Source: Bifidobacterium breve
Lineage (GTDB): Bacteria > Actinomycetota > Actinomycetes > Nanopelagicales > Nanopelagicaceae
Direction of reading: 5' to 3'
Assembly: GCA_945890205.1 (NCBI GenBank)
Contig: CAMDCL010000007.1
Span: 1 to 44,026, forward strand
DNA: 44,026 nt
Part shown: piece by piece, positions 35,063-43,369 of the stretch
Layout: each line of letters begins with the position of its first letter
How positions within the stretch are numbered: position 1 is the first letter of the stretch
Position numbers and translations under genes: made by a program
Notes under the pieces: model-generated
What the model saw: the letters and a program-made list of their open reading frames with translations, nothing else
What the model was told of the DNA's origin: nothing
Databases searched by the model: none

Positions 35063-35131
35063 GTGAGTGGTGAAACAAAAAGAAATCGCGTAACCGATCC
35101 CTCAATCTCTCAAGGTTTAGTTGAGAGATGA
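35063..35131 (+). CDS. 22-codon leader ORF coupled to the metallopeptidase gene
   Basis: GTG at 35063 with AGAGGAG five bases upstream opens a 22-residue frame, MSGETKRNRVTDPSISQGLV followed by ER. Its TGA (35129-35131) overlaps the ATG of the next gene (35128) as ATGA. The end of this ORF runs through the hairpin that covers the downstream start codon, so translating it would open that hairpin. TTGACA at 35026 with TAGAGG at 35050 could also place transcription start at this GTG. I know of no homologue. Confidence 0.55.
   Translation: MSGETKRNRVTDPSISQGLVER
35106..35128 (+). promoter_or_regulatory. Start-codon hairpin of the metallopeptidase gene
   Basis: A perfect 8-bp stem (35106-35113 with 35121-35128) and 7-base loop; its last base is the A of the ATG at 35128 and its 3' arm holds the only purine-rich (GAGAG) sequence before that start. 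This would hide the initiation site unless a ribosome passes through. Confidence 0.6.
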
Positions 35132-35754
35132 CTTACTATTTTTCAATGAGCAGCTATGGCGAATCTGCATTTGTTGAACAGACATTGGATGGCGAGACTT
35201 TGCCAGGAATCTCCGAGGGGGAGATCATCGTCATTAGATCTACCCGTCGAAAGAAAAATATCTCCGCCTACCGCCAGGGCGGACGGATCGTGGTTTCAAT
35301 TCCCGCTCGTATGAGTAAGGCGGATGAACGGGCGATGATCCCCGAGATGGTGGCAAAGATCCGCGCACAGGAGGCGGCGGCCACAATGAGCGAGGAAGGG
35401 CTGGCAACCAGGGTTGATCAGCTGCTGACCGAGCTCGCCCCCGAGATTGTTTTACGGCCATCGACCATTACCTGGCGGGCGATGCGGGAGCGCTGGGGCT
35501 CCTGCACCAGTACCGACCGCACGATTCGGATCTCTGACCGGCTCAAGGGGGCTCCTGAGTATGTTCTGGATTATGTCCTCTTTCATGAGGCGATCCATCT
35601 ACAGTTTTTTGACCATGGCCCCGAGTTCAAGGGGTTGCTGGCTAGATTCCCCCTCGAGGCCCAGGCTGAGGCGTATTTGAGCGGGTATGAGGCGGCGGAG
35701 AACGCTCTGACCGCCCCGGAGGCGCTGAAAAAACTCCTAAATAAAGGTGGCTAG
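35128..35754 (+). CDS. YgjP/DUF45-type zinc metallopeptidase
   Basis: 208 residues. RSTRRKKNISAYRQGGRIVVSIP and RERWGSCTSTDRTIRISDRL are typical of the YgjP-like family. The zinc site is HEAIHLQFFDHGPEF (HExxH plus a third His) at about 155-169. The substrate is unknown. Base composition is markedly higher in G+C than its neighbours (42 of 60 bases in 35461-35520) with GGG, CGG and ACC codons that are rare nearby. The ATG at 35128 is favoured by ATGA coupling to the 22-codon leader; ATG at 35146 is an alternative. Confidence 0.9.
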   Translation: MTYYFSMSSYGESAFVEQTLDGETLPGISEGEIIVIRSTRRKKNISAYRQGGRIVVSIPARMSKADERAMIPEMVAKIRAQEAAATMSEEGLATRVDQLLTELAPEIVLRPSTITWRAMRERWGSCTSTDRTIRISDRLKGAPEYVLDYVLFHEAIHLQFFDHGPEFKGLLARFPLEAQAEAYLSGYEAAENALTAPEALKKLLNKGG

Positions 35755-35856
35755 ATAGGCTCATTTGAGCGTAATGGCGAGTAATCTCATACACGAGCGC
35801 CTGCCCCACACGGGGAGCATCCCGATGGGATCGCAAGCGTCGATAGGAGGAAGAAC

Positions 35857-36021
35857 ATGACAGCAGAGACATACAAAGGTGACGCTTACTGCGTTAAGTG
35901 CAAAGAGAAGCGTGAATTCGAAGGAACTGTAAAGGTTTCTGACTCTGGTCGTCGCATGGCACAAGGCATCTGCCCAGTGTGTGGCACCAAGGTCAATCGC
36001 ATCCTTGGCAAAGCACAGTAA
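35857..36021 (+). CDS. Small zinc-ribbon protein, DUF5679 type
   Basis: 54 residues, starting MTAETYKGDAYCVKC. Two CxxC pairs (CVKC and CPVC) around a GTVKVSDSGRRMAQG strand form a zinc ribbon. The ATG follows AGGAGGAAGAAC. The 100-base leader holds two short hairpins (CCCC/GGGG at 35804-35815 and ATCCC/GGGAT at 35819-35831). A strong terminator follows. Small proteins of this kind are widespread in actinobacteria and of unknown function. Confidence 0.85.
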   Translation: MTAETYKGDAYCVKCKEKREFEGTVKVSDSGRRMAQGICPVCGTKVNRILGKAQ

Positions 36022-36075
36022 TTAAATTTCGTTTCGCGTAGGTGAGCTCTCGTTCACCTGCCAACGTCTAGCGTT

Positions 36076-36116
36076 AAAAAGGCCCTCGCACTTTCCGGTG
36101 CGGGGGTCTTTTATTT
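36076..36116 (+). terminator. Intrinsic terminator after the zinc-ribbon gene
   Basis: An 11-bp G+C-rich stem (36081-36091 with 36098-36108, two G-T pairs) followed by TTTTATTT, preceded by AAAAA. Confidence 0.88.
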
Positions 36117-36212
36117 CTATCGCCAATGTCACTGCGGCCGCTAGTTGGCAGGGCAACCATGGAGCAACCTCACAGAGCGGTAAAGCCTCTAGCCCGCTTT
36201 ATGCGCAGGTGG

Positions 36213-36302
36213 CACAGATTTCTCTAGCAGCACAGATTTTTCCAGTAGCACACGTTTTTCCAGTAGCACACGTTTTTCCAGCAGCACACGTTTTTCCAGT
36301 AG
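36213..36302. repeat. 18-bp tandem repeat in an intergenic region
   Basis: Five 18-bp units: the first (36213-36230) is degenerate, the next four (36231-36302) nearly identical, of the form CACACG then TTTTTCCAGTAG. The 387-base gap 36022-36408 otherwise holds only the terminator and no convincing gene. The repeat is open in some frames, but no start and ribosome site support translation. Confidence 0.9.
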
Positions 36303-36408
36303 CACACAGAGGATTTCCAACCACCCGCTGAGTTACTCAGAGCCGGCGCTCTCCACAACTTTTCTAACCCTTCGCAATACCCGCGCTCGCCCTCTGCATT
36401 GTTCGGGA

Positions 36409-37824
36409 ATGAGCACATATACAGAAACACCGAGCAACCAAAAACCCAGCAACCAAAAACCCAGCAACCAAAAACCCAGCAACCAAAAATCTAGCAACCA
36501 AAAATCTAGCAACCAAAAACCCAGCAACCAAAAACCCAGCAACCAAAAACCGAGCAACCAGGAACCACTAAGCGACATCTCCGATCAGGAGCCACTAAAA
36601 AGCTTTAAGGATAAGAAAGCGCCGGAAAGAATCCGCCGCAAGTATGTGCGAGGTTCACGACCAGCGCGGATTACAAAGATTTCCATTGAAAACTCTGATG
36701 GCGAAGTTACATCACCATTAAAGCCCCGATTAAAAAATGGTGTGCACCTAAGTTCGGCAGTTGCAGAGATTGAAAAATCCTTGATCATCGCAACAGCTCA
36801 TCGTGCAATCACAATTCATCATCCAGGGGCTCGTGCAATTGTCGCAAAGTTTGATGGCGAACATACCGCGTGCCAAATTAGTGAAGAGATCAACGCTCCA
36901 ATTGAGGTTGTCGAAAATGTGATCTCCCAATTATTAAATGCACAACTTATTGATGTGAGTAAATCAAAGGTGCGGCTACACAATCGTTTTCACTCTCCCA
37001 TCGCAGAAAGGGCTGCAAACACTGAAGATCAAAGCAATGATGCTTCATATCGCCAGCTTCAACAGCGAATGGTTTCAGAGCTCAGCCAGGCAACTTGGGT
37101 AGAAGGGGTTACAGATGGCGGAGTTCAATTATTGTCAGATCGTCAAAGCTATGGTGTCGAAATATATGGAAGTAACCGCGTAGCAACCCTGATTTACAAT
37201 GCTTTGCTAGCGAGCGGAGTCACCAATACCCGATTTTCAATCTCCTCTCGTCGCGGAAATACACCGATAGGTGATTCTGATGTTGGCACAGGTGTTCTTC
37301 GAACAACAGATTATGGATTGAATTATCTGAATCGTTTGGAGGAGCTCTCCCGAGAATGGTCTCTATTTCCGACCCCTTCAAAAAATGTGAAGGGAAGCAT
37401 TAATGCGCCAATTCCAGAGAGAAATTTACGAATTGTTGTCGGCCATCACTCTGAGGAGTTAGTTGAGCAGTTAATGCGGGATGGAATTGAGCATTTCTTT
37501 GTCGGTCAGGTTATTGGAGGGGCGGCACTTTGTGGCCCGTTAGTGATTCCGGCAAAGTCTCCATGCAAAGGCTGCATTGAACTTGGTGTTTCAGAGCGGT
37601 TTGGAATTGATCAACTTGAACCTTTGAGTTCACATAGTGATGAACTTCCAGTCTCGGTTGGGTATCAAGTTGCAGGGGTTGCAGTTCATGCGGTGCTTCA
37701 ACTTATTGACTCTGGAACAAGTGAGTTTGTCGGCTCTCAATTGATTTTTGATTATCTCTCACCAGTTCGAGGCGGGGTCACACGTTATTCCCGCCATCCC
37801 AAATGCTGCTGTCAGTGGGGTTAA
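36409..37824 (+). CDS. RRE/ThiF-like (cyclodehydratase-type) protein with SNQKP repeats
   Basis: 471 residues. The N-terminus has nine five-residue SNQ(K/E)(P/S) repeats (residues 9-53). A winged-helix region resembling a PqqD-type RiPP recognition element follows (AITIHHPGARAIVAKFDGEHTACQISEEINAPIEVVENVISQLLNAQLIDV). An E1/ThiF-like Rossmann part starts VEIYGSNRVATLIYNALLASGV, and later CKGC and a final HPKCCCQW give zinc-type cysteines, as in TOMM cyclodehydratase C/ocin-ThiF proteins. ATP-binding residues look degraded, so it may be a non-catalytic scaffold. No YcaO gene or precursor peptide is seen nearby. It lies just upstream of the pilin-like genes. Confidence 0.65.
   Translation: MSTYTETPSNQKPSNQKPSNQKPSNQKSSNQKSSNQKPSNQKPSNQKPSNQEPLSDISDQEPLKSFKDKKAPERIRRKYVRGSRPARITKISIENSDGEVTSPLKPRLKNGVHLSSAVAEIEKSLIIATAHRAITIHHPGARAIVAKFDGEHTACQISEEINAPIEVVENVISQLLNAQLIDVSKSKVRLHNRFHSPIAERAANTEDQSNDASYRQLQQRMVSELSQATWVEGVTDGGVQLLSDRQSYGVEIYGSNRVATLIYNALLASGVTNTRFSISSRRGNTPIGDSDVGTGVLRTTDYGLNYLNRLEELSREWSLFPTPSKNVKGSINAPIPERNLRIVVGHHSEELVEQLMRDGIEHFFVGQVIGGAALCGPLVIPAKSPCKGCIELGVSERFGIDQLEPLSSHSDELPVSVGYQVAGVAVHAVLQLIDSGTSEFVGSQLIFDYLSPVRGGVTRYSRHPKCCCQWG
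36433..36567. repeat. 15-bp tandem repeat at the start of the ThiF-like gene
   Basis: Nine consecutive 15-bp units (AGCAACCAAAAACCC and close variants), the last degenerate. Copy changes would not shift the frame, only alter the length of the SNQKP tail. Confidence 0.95.
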
Positions 37825-37895
37825 AAGTGAGGTATCCACAGCAAAAGAAGATTGAGAAAAGTTAACTGCTCCCGGCTAGAAAATTTCAGATACCT

Positions 37896-37952
37896 CCACC
37901 ACAACAGCCACCACAACAGCCACCACAACAGCCACCACAACAGCCACCACAC
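37896..37952. repeat. 12-bp tandem repeat upstream of the pilin-like operon
   Basis: Four perfect CCACCACAACAG units (37896-37943) and a partial fifth directly before the first pilin-like gene. On the plus strand it is free of G except at unit ends, hence unstructured. It reads PPQQ in the downstream frame, but no start codon precedes it. Confidence 0.95.
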
Positions 37953-37967
37953 ATGAAAGAGGAAGCA

Positions 37968-38201
37968 ATGACAAAAGTATTTGAAAAAGCCTTTGCCGCA
38001 GAGATCGCACTTCGTCAACGATTGACCAGTATGCATGAATCATTTTTCGCACGACTCAAAGATGAGCGTGGGGATGTTCCAGGATGGGTATTGGTTGTTT
38101 TGATGACAACTGGACTTGTTACCGCAATCTGGACTATCGCCGCACCACGATTGAGTGCAATCTTGAAGAACTCACTTGATTCCATGAACGGCATTCGTTA
38201 A
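37968..38201 (+). CDS. Flp-pilin-like small membrane protein
   Basis: 77 residues. A basic/acidic N-terminal stretch (FFARLKDERGDVPG) leads directly into one hydrophobic segment (WVLVVLMTTGLVTAIWTIAAP) and a short C-terminal helix, the layout of Tad system pilins and small pseudopilins. ATG at 37968 follows GAGG; an in-frame ATG at 37953 lacks a site. It is the first of four pilin-like genes. It is probably substrate or component of the TadABC machinery at 0.6-3.2 kb. Confidence 0.65.
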   Translation: MTKVFEKAFAAEIALRQRLTSMHESFFARLKDERGDVPGWVLVVLMTTGLVTAIWTIAAPRLSAILKNSLDSMNGIR

Positions 38202-38561
38202 ATGTTAAGAAAAGCCCGCGCACATCTGGCTCGGGAGGATGGAAATGTAGAGAGCGCTTTAGTTCTCATACCTCTGTTGATTCTCTTTTTAATTGGAGCA
38301 CAAATTATTGCGGTGACCAATCTTCGCAACGCTGATCTAGCGATGGCACAAGGTGATGCGGCAGCCCGTGCAATCTCCCATGAGTTTCAACCAAGTGATG
38401 AGATTTTTGAGATCGGCGGCAGATTTGAAAGGATTCGTGTTTTAGTAACGCACCGCTCTCACACCGTGCCGCAACTTGTTCCTGGGTTAAGGGAGCTCAT
38501 GGGCGGTGTGCCAGCTACAGATGTTGTTGGCATAGCGGTCATTGAACCTATTAATCAGTAA
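38202..38561 (+). CDS. TadE-like pseudopilin
   Basis: 119 residues. REDGNVESALVLIPLLILFLIGAQIIAV is a TadE-type start: a charged end, Glu at the fifth position of the pilin-like segment, then the hydrophobic helix. The rest is a small extracytoplasmic domain. ATG directly follows the stop of the previous gene (TAAATG), indicating coupling; no separate ribosome site. Confidence 0.65.
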   Translation: MLRKARAHLAREDGNVESALVLIPLLILFLIGAQIIAVTNLRNADLAMAQGDAAARAISHEFQPSDEIFEIGGRFERIRVLVTHRSHTVPQLVPGLRELMGGVPATDVVGIAVIEPINQ

Positions 38562-38599
38562 AGCTATCGGATATGAGTGCATCAATCAGGAGGTTTTTT

Positions 38600-39079
38600 A
38601 TGCAATCGAGAACTGCTTTCATGCATACCAGAGGAGTTCACGTCGGAGGTGAAATGGGTAAGGCCCTTGATCGCCTCAAAAAACATACCTCTCGAGAGGA
38701 TGGCGGAGCGATCGTTGAGTTTGTCGCTCTGGCTATTCCACTCTTCATTCCAATTTTTATCTACCTCAATAGCTTTTCATCCATCAGCGCTAATGAAAGT
38801 ATCGCGCGCTCTATGGCCCGTGAGGTACTGCGGGTTTATGTCATCAGTGAAAATGATGGTGCTGCACGGGATTTATCAAGCAAAGCGACTCAACTGTTAG
38901 CAAGACAGTGGCATTTAAGTGAGAGCGAGATTGGTTCGCTCCGCACTCGGATGGATTGCTCTCACTTTCCATGCCTGACCGCTAATGGGCGAATCAAGTT
39001 AACAGTTTCATTTATTGATGATGAAACGGGAGAAGAGGTTTCTGCCAGTGCACAAGAGCATCTCAGTCCTTGGTTATAA
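38600..39079 (+). CDS. TadE-like pseudopilin
   Basis: 159 residues from ATG 38600, which has AGGAGG six bases upstream. A second in-frame ATG at 38654 also has GGAGG and would give a 141-residue form closer to typical TadE length. SREDGGAIVEFVALAIPLFIPIFIYLNSF is the TadE-like segment. The outer part has a pair of cysteines (DCSHFPC) that could form a disulfide. It ends inside the next gene. Confidence 0.65.
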   Translation: MQSRTAFMHTRGVHVGGEMGKALDRLKKHTSREDGGAIVEFVALAIPLFIPIFIYLNSFSSISANESIARSMAREVLRVYVISENDGAARDLSSKATQLLARQWHLSESEIGSLRTRMDCSHFPCLTANGRIKLTVSFIDDETGEEVSASAQEHLSPWL

Positions 39080-39614
39080 ATCAAGCCAGAAGTTTCGCTC
39101 AGAGAAGGGATCCATCTCTGTCGTAGTAATCGGACTCTTTGTAATTACCGTGGCTTCCCTTATGGTGATGACAGATGTTTCCGCACTCATAGTTGCAAAG
39201 CGTTCATTGGTTCAAGCCACAGAGGCTGCCGCTCAACGTGGGGTGCACACTCTAGATAAGAGCGCGTATTACCAAGGTAAGGCAACTATGTTCACAGTAC
39301 CAATGGCGATAGCAACAAATAGGCCCCATCCAGAAATTCCTATTGATTGTGCTCGAGGGGGAGTTGAAGTTTTGTTAGAGCTCAACTCGTGGAGCAATGA
39401 TCAAAGCGATATGAAATGGCAACAACTCAAAGGTATTGAATTGACCAATTTTTCCTGCGATGGCTCCTCGCTAGAAATCAGCACACGTTCGGAAATGAAA
39501 CTTCCCTTCAAGGTTCCATTCACCTCTACCGATTCAGTTTTTCTAACAGCAACTGCGGGTACTACAAACAAGGTGCAAGAGGGCTTCTATCTATTTGGTG
39601 TTCGACTGCATTGA
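39048..39614 (+). CDS. TadG/TadE-like secretion-associated protein
   Basis: 188 residues from a GTG at 39048 (AGAGG upstream); ATG at 39015 is an alternative without a site. [48 protein letters not shown] matches the actinobacterial helicase/secretion neighbourhood TadE-like protein pattern, with the Ala-rich stretch after the membrane segment. Two cysteines lie in the outer domain. It overlaps the previous gene by 32 bases in another frame. Last of the pilin-like set. Confidence 0.65.
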   Translation: MHKSISVLGYKSSQKFRSEKGSISVVVIGLFVITVASLMVMTDVSALIVAKRSLVQATEAAAQRGVHTLDKSAYYQGKATMFTVPMAIATNRPHPEIPIDCARGGVEVLLELNSWSNDQSDMKWQQLKGIELTNFSCDGSSLEISTRSEMKLPFKVPFTSTDSVFLTATAGTTNKVQEGFYLFGVRLH

Positions 39615-39621
39615 GAATCGC

Positions 39622-39627
39622 TATCCT
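39622..39627 (+). promoter_or_regulatory. -10 element of prfB, leaderless
   Basis: TATCCT, six bases (TATCCC), then the prfB ATG at 39634. Confidence 0.65.
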
Positions 39628-39633
39628 TATCCC

Positions 39634-40728
39634 ATGGCCGCACGCGAGTATCAATTAGAGATCGATGCCATTGATGCGACCCTTATTTCTATTGAAAAGG
39701 TTTTGGATCTACCAAAGCTGCGCAAACAAGCAGCCGAGCTTGAGGTAGAGGCGGGGGTTCCGAATCTTTGGGATGACCCAGAGGCTGCGCAAAAGATCAC
39801 AAGCCGGTTATCTCGTGTCCAATCTGAGATCGCAAAGTTATCGGATCTTCGTCAACGTGTAGAGGATCTGCCAATCCTTTTTGAGTTGGCTGCGGGTGAG
39901 CCTGATGGAGTTGCAGATGCTGAGAAAGAGTTGGATGCGGTCAAGAAATCTGTCAGCGAGTTAGAGGTTCAAACACTTTTAAATGGCGAGTATGACGATC
40001 GTGACGCTTTGATCACGATTCGCTCTGAAGCCGGTGGAGTAGAAGCCGCGGACTGGACTGAAATGATCATGCGAATGTATCTGCGCTACTGCGAACGTCA
40101 CTCATTCAAGGTTGATGTGCTTGAAACCTCGTATGCAGAAGAGGCGGGAATCAAATCAACAACCTTTAAAGTTTCAGCACCGTATGCGTATGGAACATTG
40201 TCAGTTGAGCAAGGTACCCATCGCTTAGTTCGGATCTCACCATTTGATAGTCAGAGCCGACGCCACACATCTTTTGCAGGTGTTGAAGTAGTTCCAGTTG
40301 TTGAACAAAGTGATCACATTGAGATTGATGAAAAAGAGATTCGCGTTGATGTGTATCGCTCATCTGGTCCTGGTGGCCAAGGTGTTAACACCACCGACTC
40401 TGCTGTGCGATTGACCCACATTCCAACTGGGATTGTTGTCTCTTGCCAAAATGAGCGTTCTCAGATTCAAAACAAGGCAACAGCAATGGCTGTTTTGCAA
40501 TCAAAACTCTTGGAGCGTCGTCGCCAAGAGGAGCAGGCAAAGATCAATGCGCTGAAGGGTGATAACTCAGGCTCTTGGGGAAATCAGATGCGCTCCTATG
40601 TATTAGCGCCGTATCAAATGGTGAAGGATTTGCGCACCGATTACGAGACCGGAAATACATCTGCGGTATTAAACGGCGAAATCGATGATTTCATCGAAGC
40701 TGGTATTCGCTGGCGCCGTAGTTCATAA
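39634..40728 (+). CDS. prfB: Peptide chain release factor 2
   Basis: 364 residues. It reads UGA and UAA stops: the SPF tripeptide is in [12 protein letters not shown] and the GGQ hydrolysis motif in [18 protein letters not shown]. There is no in-frame UGA near codon 25, so the programmed frameshift of many prfB genes is absent here. The ATG at 39634 has a leaderless promoter. It is followed by ftsE, ftsX, smpB and ssrA, a conserved actinobacterial order. Confidence 0.97.
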   Translation: MAAREYQLEIDAIDATLISIEKVLDLPKLRKQAAELEVEAGVPNLWDDPEAAQKITSRLSRVQSEIAKLSDLRQRVEDLPILFELAAGEPDGVADAEKELDAVKKSVSELEVQTLLNGEYDDRDALITIRSEAGGVEAADWTEMIMRMYLRYCERHSFKVDVLETSYAEEAGIKSTTFKVSAPYAYGTLSVEQGTHRLVRISPFDSQSRRHTSFAGVEVVPVVEQSDHIEIDEKEIRVDVYRSSGPGGQGVNTTDSAVRLTHIPTGIVVSCQNERSQIQNKATAMAVLQSKLLERRRQEEQAKINALKGDNSGSWGNQMRSYVLAPYQMVKDLRTDYETGNTSAVLNGEIDDFIEAGIRWRRSS

Positions 40729-40825
40729 CTCCTTAGAATTGGCTGCTGTCATTTTCTAGGTAAGTAATTGCTCGAAATCCTGGGTCTGACCATTGTCATA
40801 GTTCGTCAAGGAGTCGAACAGTTGA

Positions 40826-40930
40826 GACAAAGATACGATTTCTTGCAATTCTTACCTTCGAAAATCCTTCTCAACCGCATATTTGGTGCACCAGCACTCT
40901 GACACGATTTTCAGAATTCTTGCCTTCGAA
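40826..40930. repeat. Copies of a dispersed repeat upstream of ftsE
   Basis: The prfB-ftsE gap (40729-41082) holds GACAAAGATACGATTTCTT at 40826-40844, TTCTTACCTTCGAA at 40849-40862 and a variant TTCTTGCCTTCGAA at 40917-40930. The first two occur exactly again at 43370-43388 and 43443-43456/43542-43555, after smpB. The gap otherwise shows only a possible -10 (TAAACT) near 41022 for ftsE and no gene. Confidence 0.8.
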
Positions 40931-41082
40931 AATTATCTGGCAGCGCCATTTCAGCCAATCTCACACTTTCTTTAGGCTCAAACTCGCGTTAGATCCGAGC
41001 ATTTCAGCCTGGCTTCCATAAACTAAGCGCAGGTCGAAGGTGGTTCCCCGAACTCCACCCCGCAGATGCAATGGGAGATTTA

Positions 41083-41772
41083 ATGATTCGCTTCGAGAAT
41101 GTCACCAAGATTTACCCAGGTCAGGAGCGCCCAGCTCTTGATTCTGTGAATCTTGAAATCGTTAAGGGCGAGTTTGTCTTCCTTGTCGGTCTTTCAGGTT
41201 CAGGTAAGTCAACCTTTCTTCGTCTAGTTCTTCGTGAAGAGCGCCCAACATCTGGTGCGATCCATGTTGCAGGTAAAGATCTTGGAACACTGTCCAAGCA
41301 CAAGGTTCCTGAGCTTCGCCGTTCAGTAGGAACTGTTTTCCAAGATTTCCGTTTACTTCCTAACAAGACGATTTCAGAGAATGTTGCATTTACATTGCAT
41401 GTGCTCGGTTACTCTCAAAAGGAGATCAACCGCGAGATTCCAGAGGTTCTTGAATTAGTTGGTTTGGAAGATAAGGGCGATCGTTTGCCTTCAGAGATTT
41501 CAGGTGGTGAGCAACAGCGTGTAGCGATTGCTCGTGCATATGTCAGCCGCCCACCAATTCTTATCGCTGATGAGCCAACAGGAAACCTTGACCCAGCAAC
41601 ATCTGTGGGAATTATGAAGTTGCTCGACCGCATTAACCGCGAGGGCACAACGGTTTTGATGGCAACACATGATGCTGGCATCGTGGATCAGATGCGTAAG
41701 CGCGTGATTGAGCTAGATGGTGGACATGTAATCCGCGATCAGGTTCGCGGTGTTTATGGGTACACGGGTTAA
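41083..41772 (+). CDS. ftsE: Cell division ATP-binding protein FtsE
   Basis: 229 residues, ABC ATPase that with FtsX controls peptidoglycan hydrolases at the septum. Starts [13 protein letters not shown]. Walker [11 protein letters not shown]-loop FQDFRLL, signature [14 protein letters not shown], Walker [14 protein letters not shown], switch His in MATHDAG. ATG 41083 follows GGGAG by five bases; the in-frame ATG at 41071 is less well placed. Confidence 0.97.
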   Translation: MIRFENVTKIYPGQERPALDSVNLEIVKGEFVFLVGLSGSGKSTFLRLVLREERPTSGAIHVAGKDLGTLSKHKVPELRRSVGTVFQDFRLLPNKTISENVAFTLHVLGYSQKEINREIPEVLELVGLEDKGDRLPSEISGGEQQRVAIARAYVSRPPILIADEPTGNLDPATSVGIMKLLDRINREGTTVLMATHDAGIVDQMRKRVIELDGGHVIRDQVRGVYGYTG

Positions 41773-41784
41773 GGGCGGGCAACG

Positions 41785-41856
41785 ATGATGAAAAAACTAC
41801 CTTTGCGCTCCATGCAGACAGTATTTATAGTGAGTAACGACGGGATGGTTGCCTAA
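41785..41856 (+). CDS. Possible 23-codon ORF between ftsE and ftsX
   Basis: ATGATG at 41785 opens a 23-residue frame (MMKKLPLRSMQTVFIV then SNDGMVA) whose TAA directly abuts the ftsX ATG. A weak purine-rich site (AAGGGCGGG) lies upstream. It could be a leader that couples ftsX translation, or chance. A TATAGT at 41826-41831 is also a possible -10 for ftsX. Confidence 0.3.
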   Translation: MMKKLPLRSMQTVFIVSNDGMVA

Positions 41857-42759
41857 ATGCGCGCACGGTTTCTTCTAAGTGAGGTCCGAATTGGCCTTCG
41901 CCGCAACTTAACTATGACCTTTGCAGTTGTTGTAACAACAGCGATCTCATTGTCATTGCTTGGTATTGGACTTCTTGCAAACGCACAAGTAGCTGCGATG
42001 AAGGATTATTGGTATGACAAGATTGAGGTCTCGGTATTTTTGTGTGGAAATCTCTCAGATTCTGCATCATGTGCAGCCGGTGCTGTAACAGCAAGTCAAC
42101 GTTTAACTATCCAGCAGGATCTACAAGATATGACCGTTGTAGATACAGTCTTCTATGAATCTCAATCACAAGCCTTTGTGCGATTCCAAGAACGTTTCAA
42201 GGATTCAGCAATTGCGCAAAATGTGACAGCAGGTCAGCTTCCAGAGTCCTTCCGCGTGAAGTTAAAGGATCCTGAACAGTTCTCGGTAATTGTTAGCGCA
42301 TTTAGCGGTCGCCCTGGTGTTGATGTTGTTCAGGATCAACGTGCAATTCTCGAGAAGTTCTTCCAACTCTTGGCGGTACTTCGAAATGGTGCATTAGCTG
42401 TTGGCTTGGCATCGGTTCTCACCGCGGCGTTGTTGATCTCAAATACCTTGCGAATCGCAGCATTTAACCGTCGCCGTGAAACCGGTGTGATGAAACTTGT
42501 TGGCGCATCATCATGGTCGATTCAACTCCCATTTTTACTTGAAGGTGTTATCTCCGCTGTGATTGGTTGGGGATTGGCAACTGGATTACTTGCTGGGTTA
42601 AAGAGTGTTGTTGACTCACGTGTGGCGCCACTTCTGTCCTTCACCAACTTCTTTGGGTGGGGCGATGTCTGGGTTGCATCGGGGTATCTGCTTGCGACAG
42701 GTTTGGTTGTTTCAATCCTGGCCTCTGTGATTACCCTTCGCCGCTATCTAAAGGTCTGA
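41857..42759 (+). CDS. ftsX: Cell division protein FtsX
   Basis: 300 residues, four membrane segments (about 20-43, 175-198, 222-245 and 270-293) with a large outside loop after the first. That loop has two cysteines (CGNLSDSASC), as in actinobacterial FtsX that contacts RipC-like hydrolases. FNRRRETGVMKLVGASSWSIQLPFLLEG is the family signature. The ATG at 41857 begins MRARFLLSEVRIGLRRN, the usual amphipathic start. Works with FtsE. Confidence 0.95.
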   Translation: MRARFLLSEVRIGLRRNLTMTFAVVVTTAISLSLLGIGLLANAQVAAMKDYWYDKIEVSVFLCGNLSDSASCAAGAVTASQRLTIQQDLQDMTVVDTVFYESQSQAFVRFQERFKDSAIAQNVTAGQLPESFRVKLKDPEQFSVIVSAFSGRPGVDVVQDQRAILEKFFQLLAVLRNGALAVGLASVLTAALLISNTLRIAAFNRRRETGVMKLVGASSWSIQLPFLLEGVISAVIGWGLATGLLAGLKSVVDSRVAPLLSFTNFFGWGDVWVASGYLLATGLVVSILASVITLRRYLKV

Positions 42760-42787
42760 TTTACTTAGTCGGGGGCGGTGATGCGGC

Positions 42788-43291
42788 ATGGTTAAAGAGG
42801 TAGGCCGCAAGGTCATTGCTCAAAATAAAAAGGCACGGTACGACTATTCCATTGCCGATGTAATTGAGTGTGGTTTGGTGTTGACCGGTACTGAGGTGAA
42901 ATCACTTCGCGCAGGACGTGCATCCTTAATTGATGGCTTTGCCATGGTTAACAATGGCGAGCTGTGGTTAATGGGTGTTCATATTCCTGAGTACACCGAA
43001 GGAACGTGGACTAATCACACCCCTCGTCGTGATCGCAAACTTCTTGTTCATAAGCAAGAGCTCAATAAGTTGATTGGAAAGCTCAAGGATTCAGGAACCA
43101 CACTGGTTCCTCTGCAGTTGTACTTCAAGGATGGAAAGGCCAAGGTCGAGATCGCAGTTGCCAAGGGTAAGAAGGCGCATGACAAGCGCGAAGCGATCAA
43201 GGAGCGCGAGGCCAATCGCGAGGTTTCACGTGTTGTTTCTCGTTCATTGAGCGGCAAGGCGTCGAGGGCTGCTTCCAAATACGAGGATTAG
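42788..43291 (+). CDS. smpB: SsrA-binding protein SmpB
   Basis: 167 residues, OB-fold partner of tmRNA in trans-translation. Motifs: [35 protein letters not shown], then [22 protein letters not shown] and the basic C-terminal tail [15 protein letters not shown]. The tail continues with a Ser/Arg-rich extension. GGGGGCGGTG lies before the ATG. The tmRNA gene follows 468 bases downstream. Confidence 0.97.
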   Translation: MVKEVGRKVIAQNKKARYDYSIADVIECGLVLTGTEVKSLRAGRASLIDGFAMVNNGELWLMGVHIPEYTEGTWTNHTPRRDRKLLVHKQELNKLIGKLKDSGTTLVPLQLYFKDGKAKVEIAVAKGKKAHDKREAIKEREANREVSRVVSRSLSGKASRAASKYED

Positions 43292-43369
43292 AAGAAAGAT
43301 TTTTGTTAGGCAGTACTCAGAAATCCAGGGCCTGCTAAAGCTACACATGATTAGAAATCGATTACTTAA

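Noticed and set aside
36098-36331. Open frame through the 18-bp repeats as a secreted repeat protein
   Set aside because: Its start lies inside the terminator stem, there is no ribosome site, and the frame is open only because the repeat unit is a multiple of three.
37821-38036. Minus-strand frame with WWLL repeats
   Set aside because: It is the reverse of the CCACCACAACAG array and overlaps the pilin-like gene; no ribosome site or plausible protein fold.
39634-39760. Programmed frameshift in prfB
   Set aside because: The frame is continuous from ATG with no UGA near codon 25 and no internal CTTTGA-type slip site.
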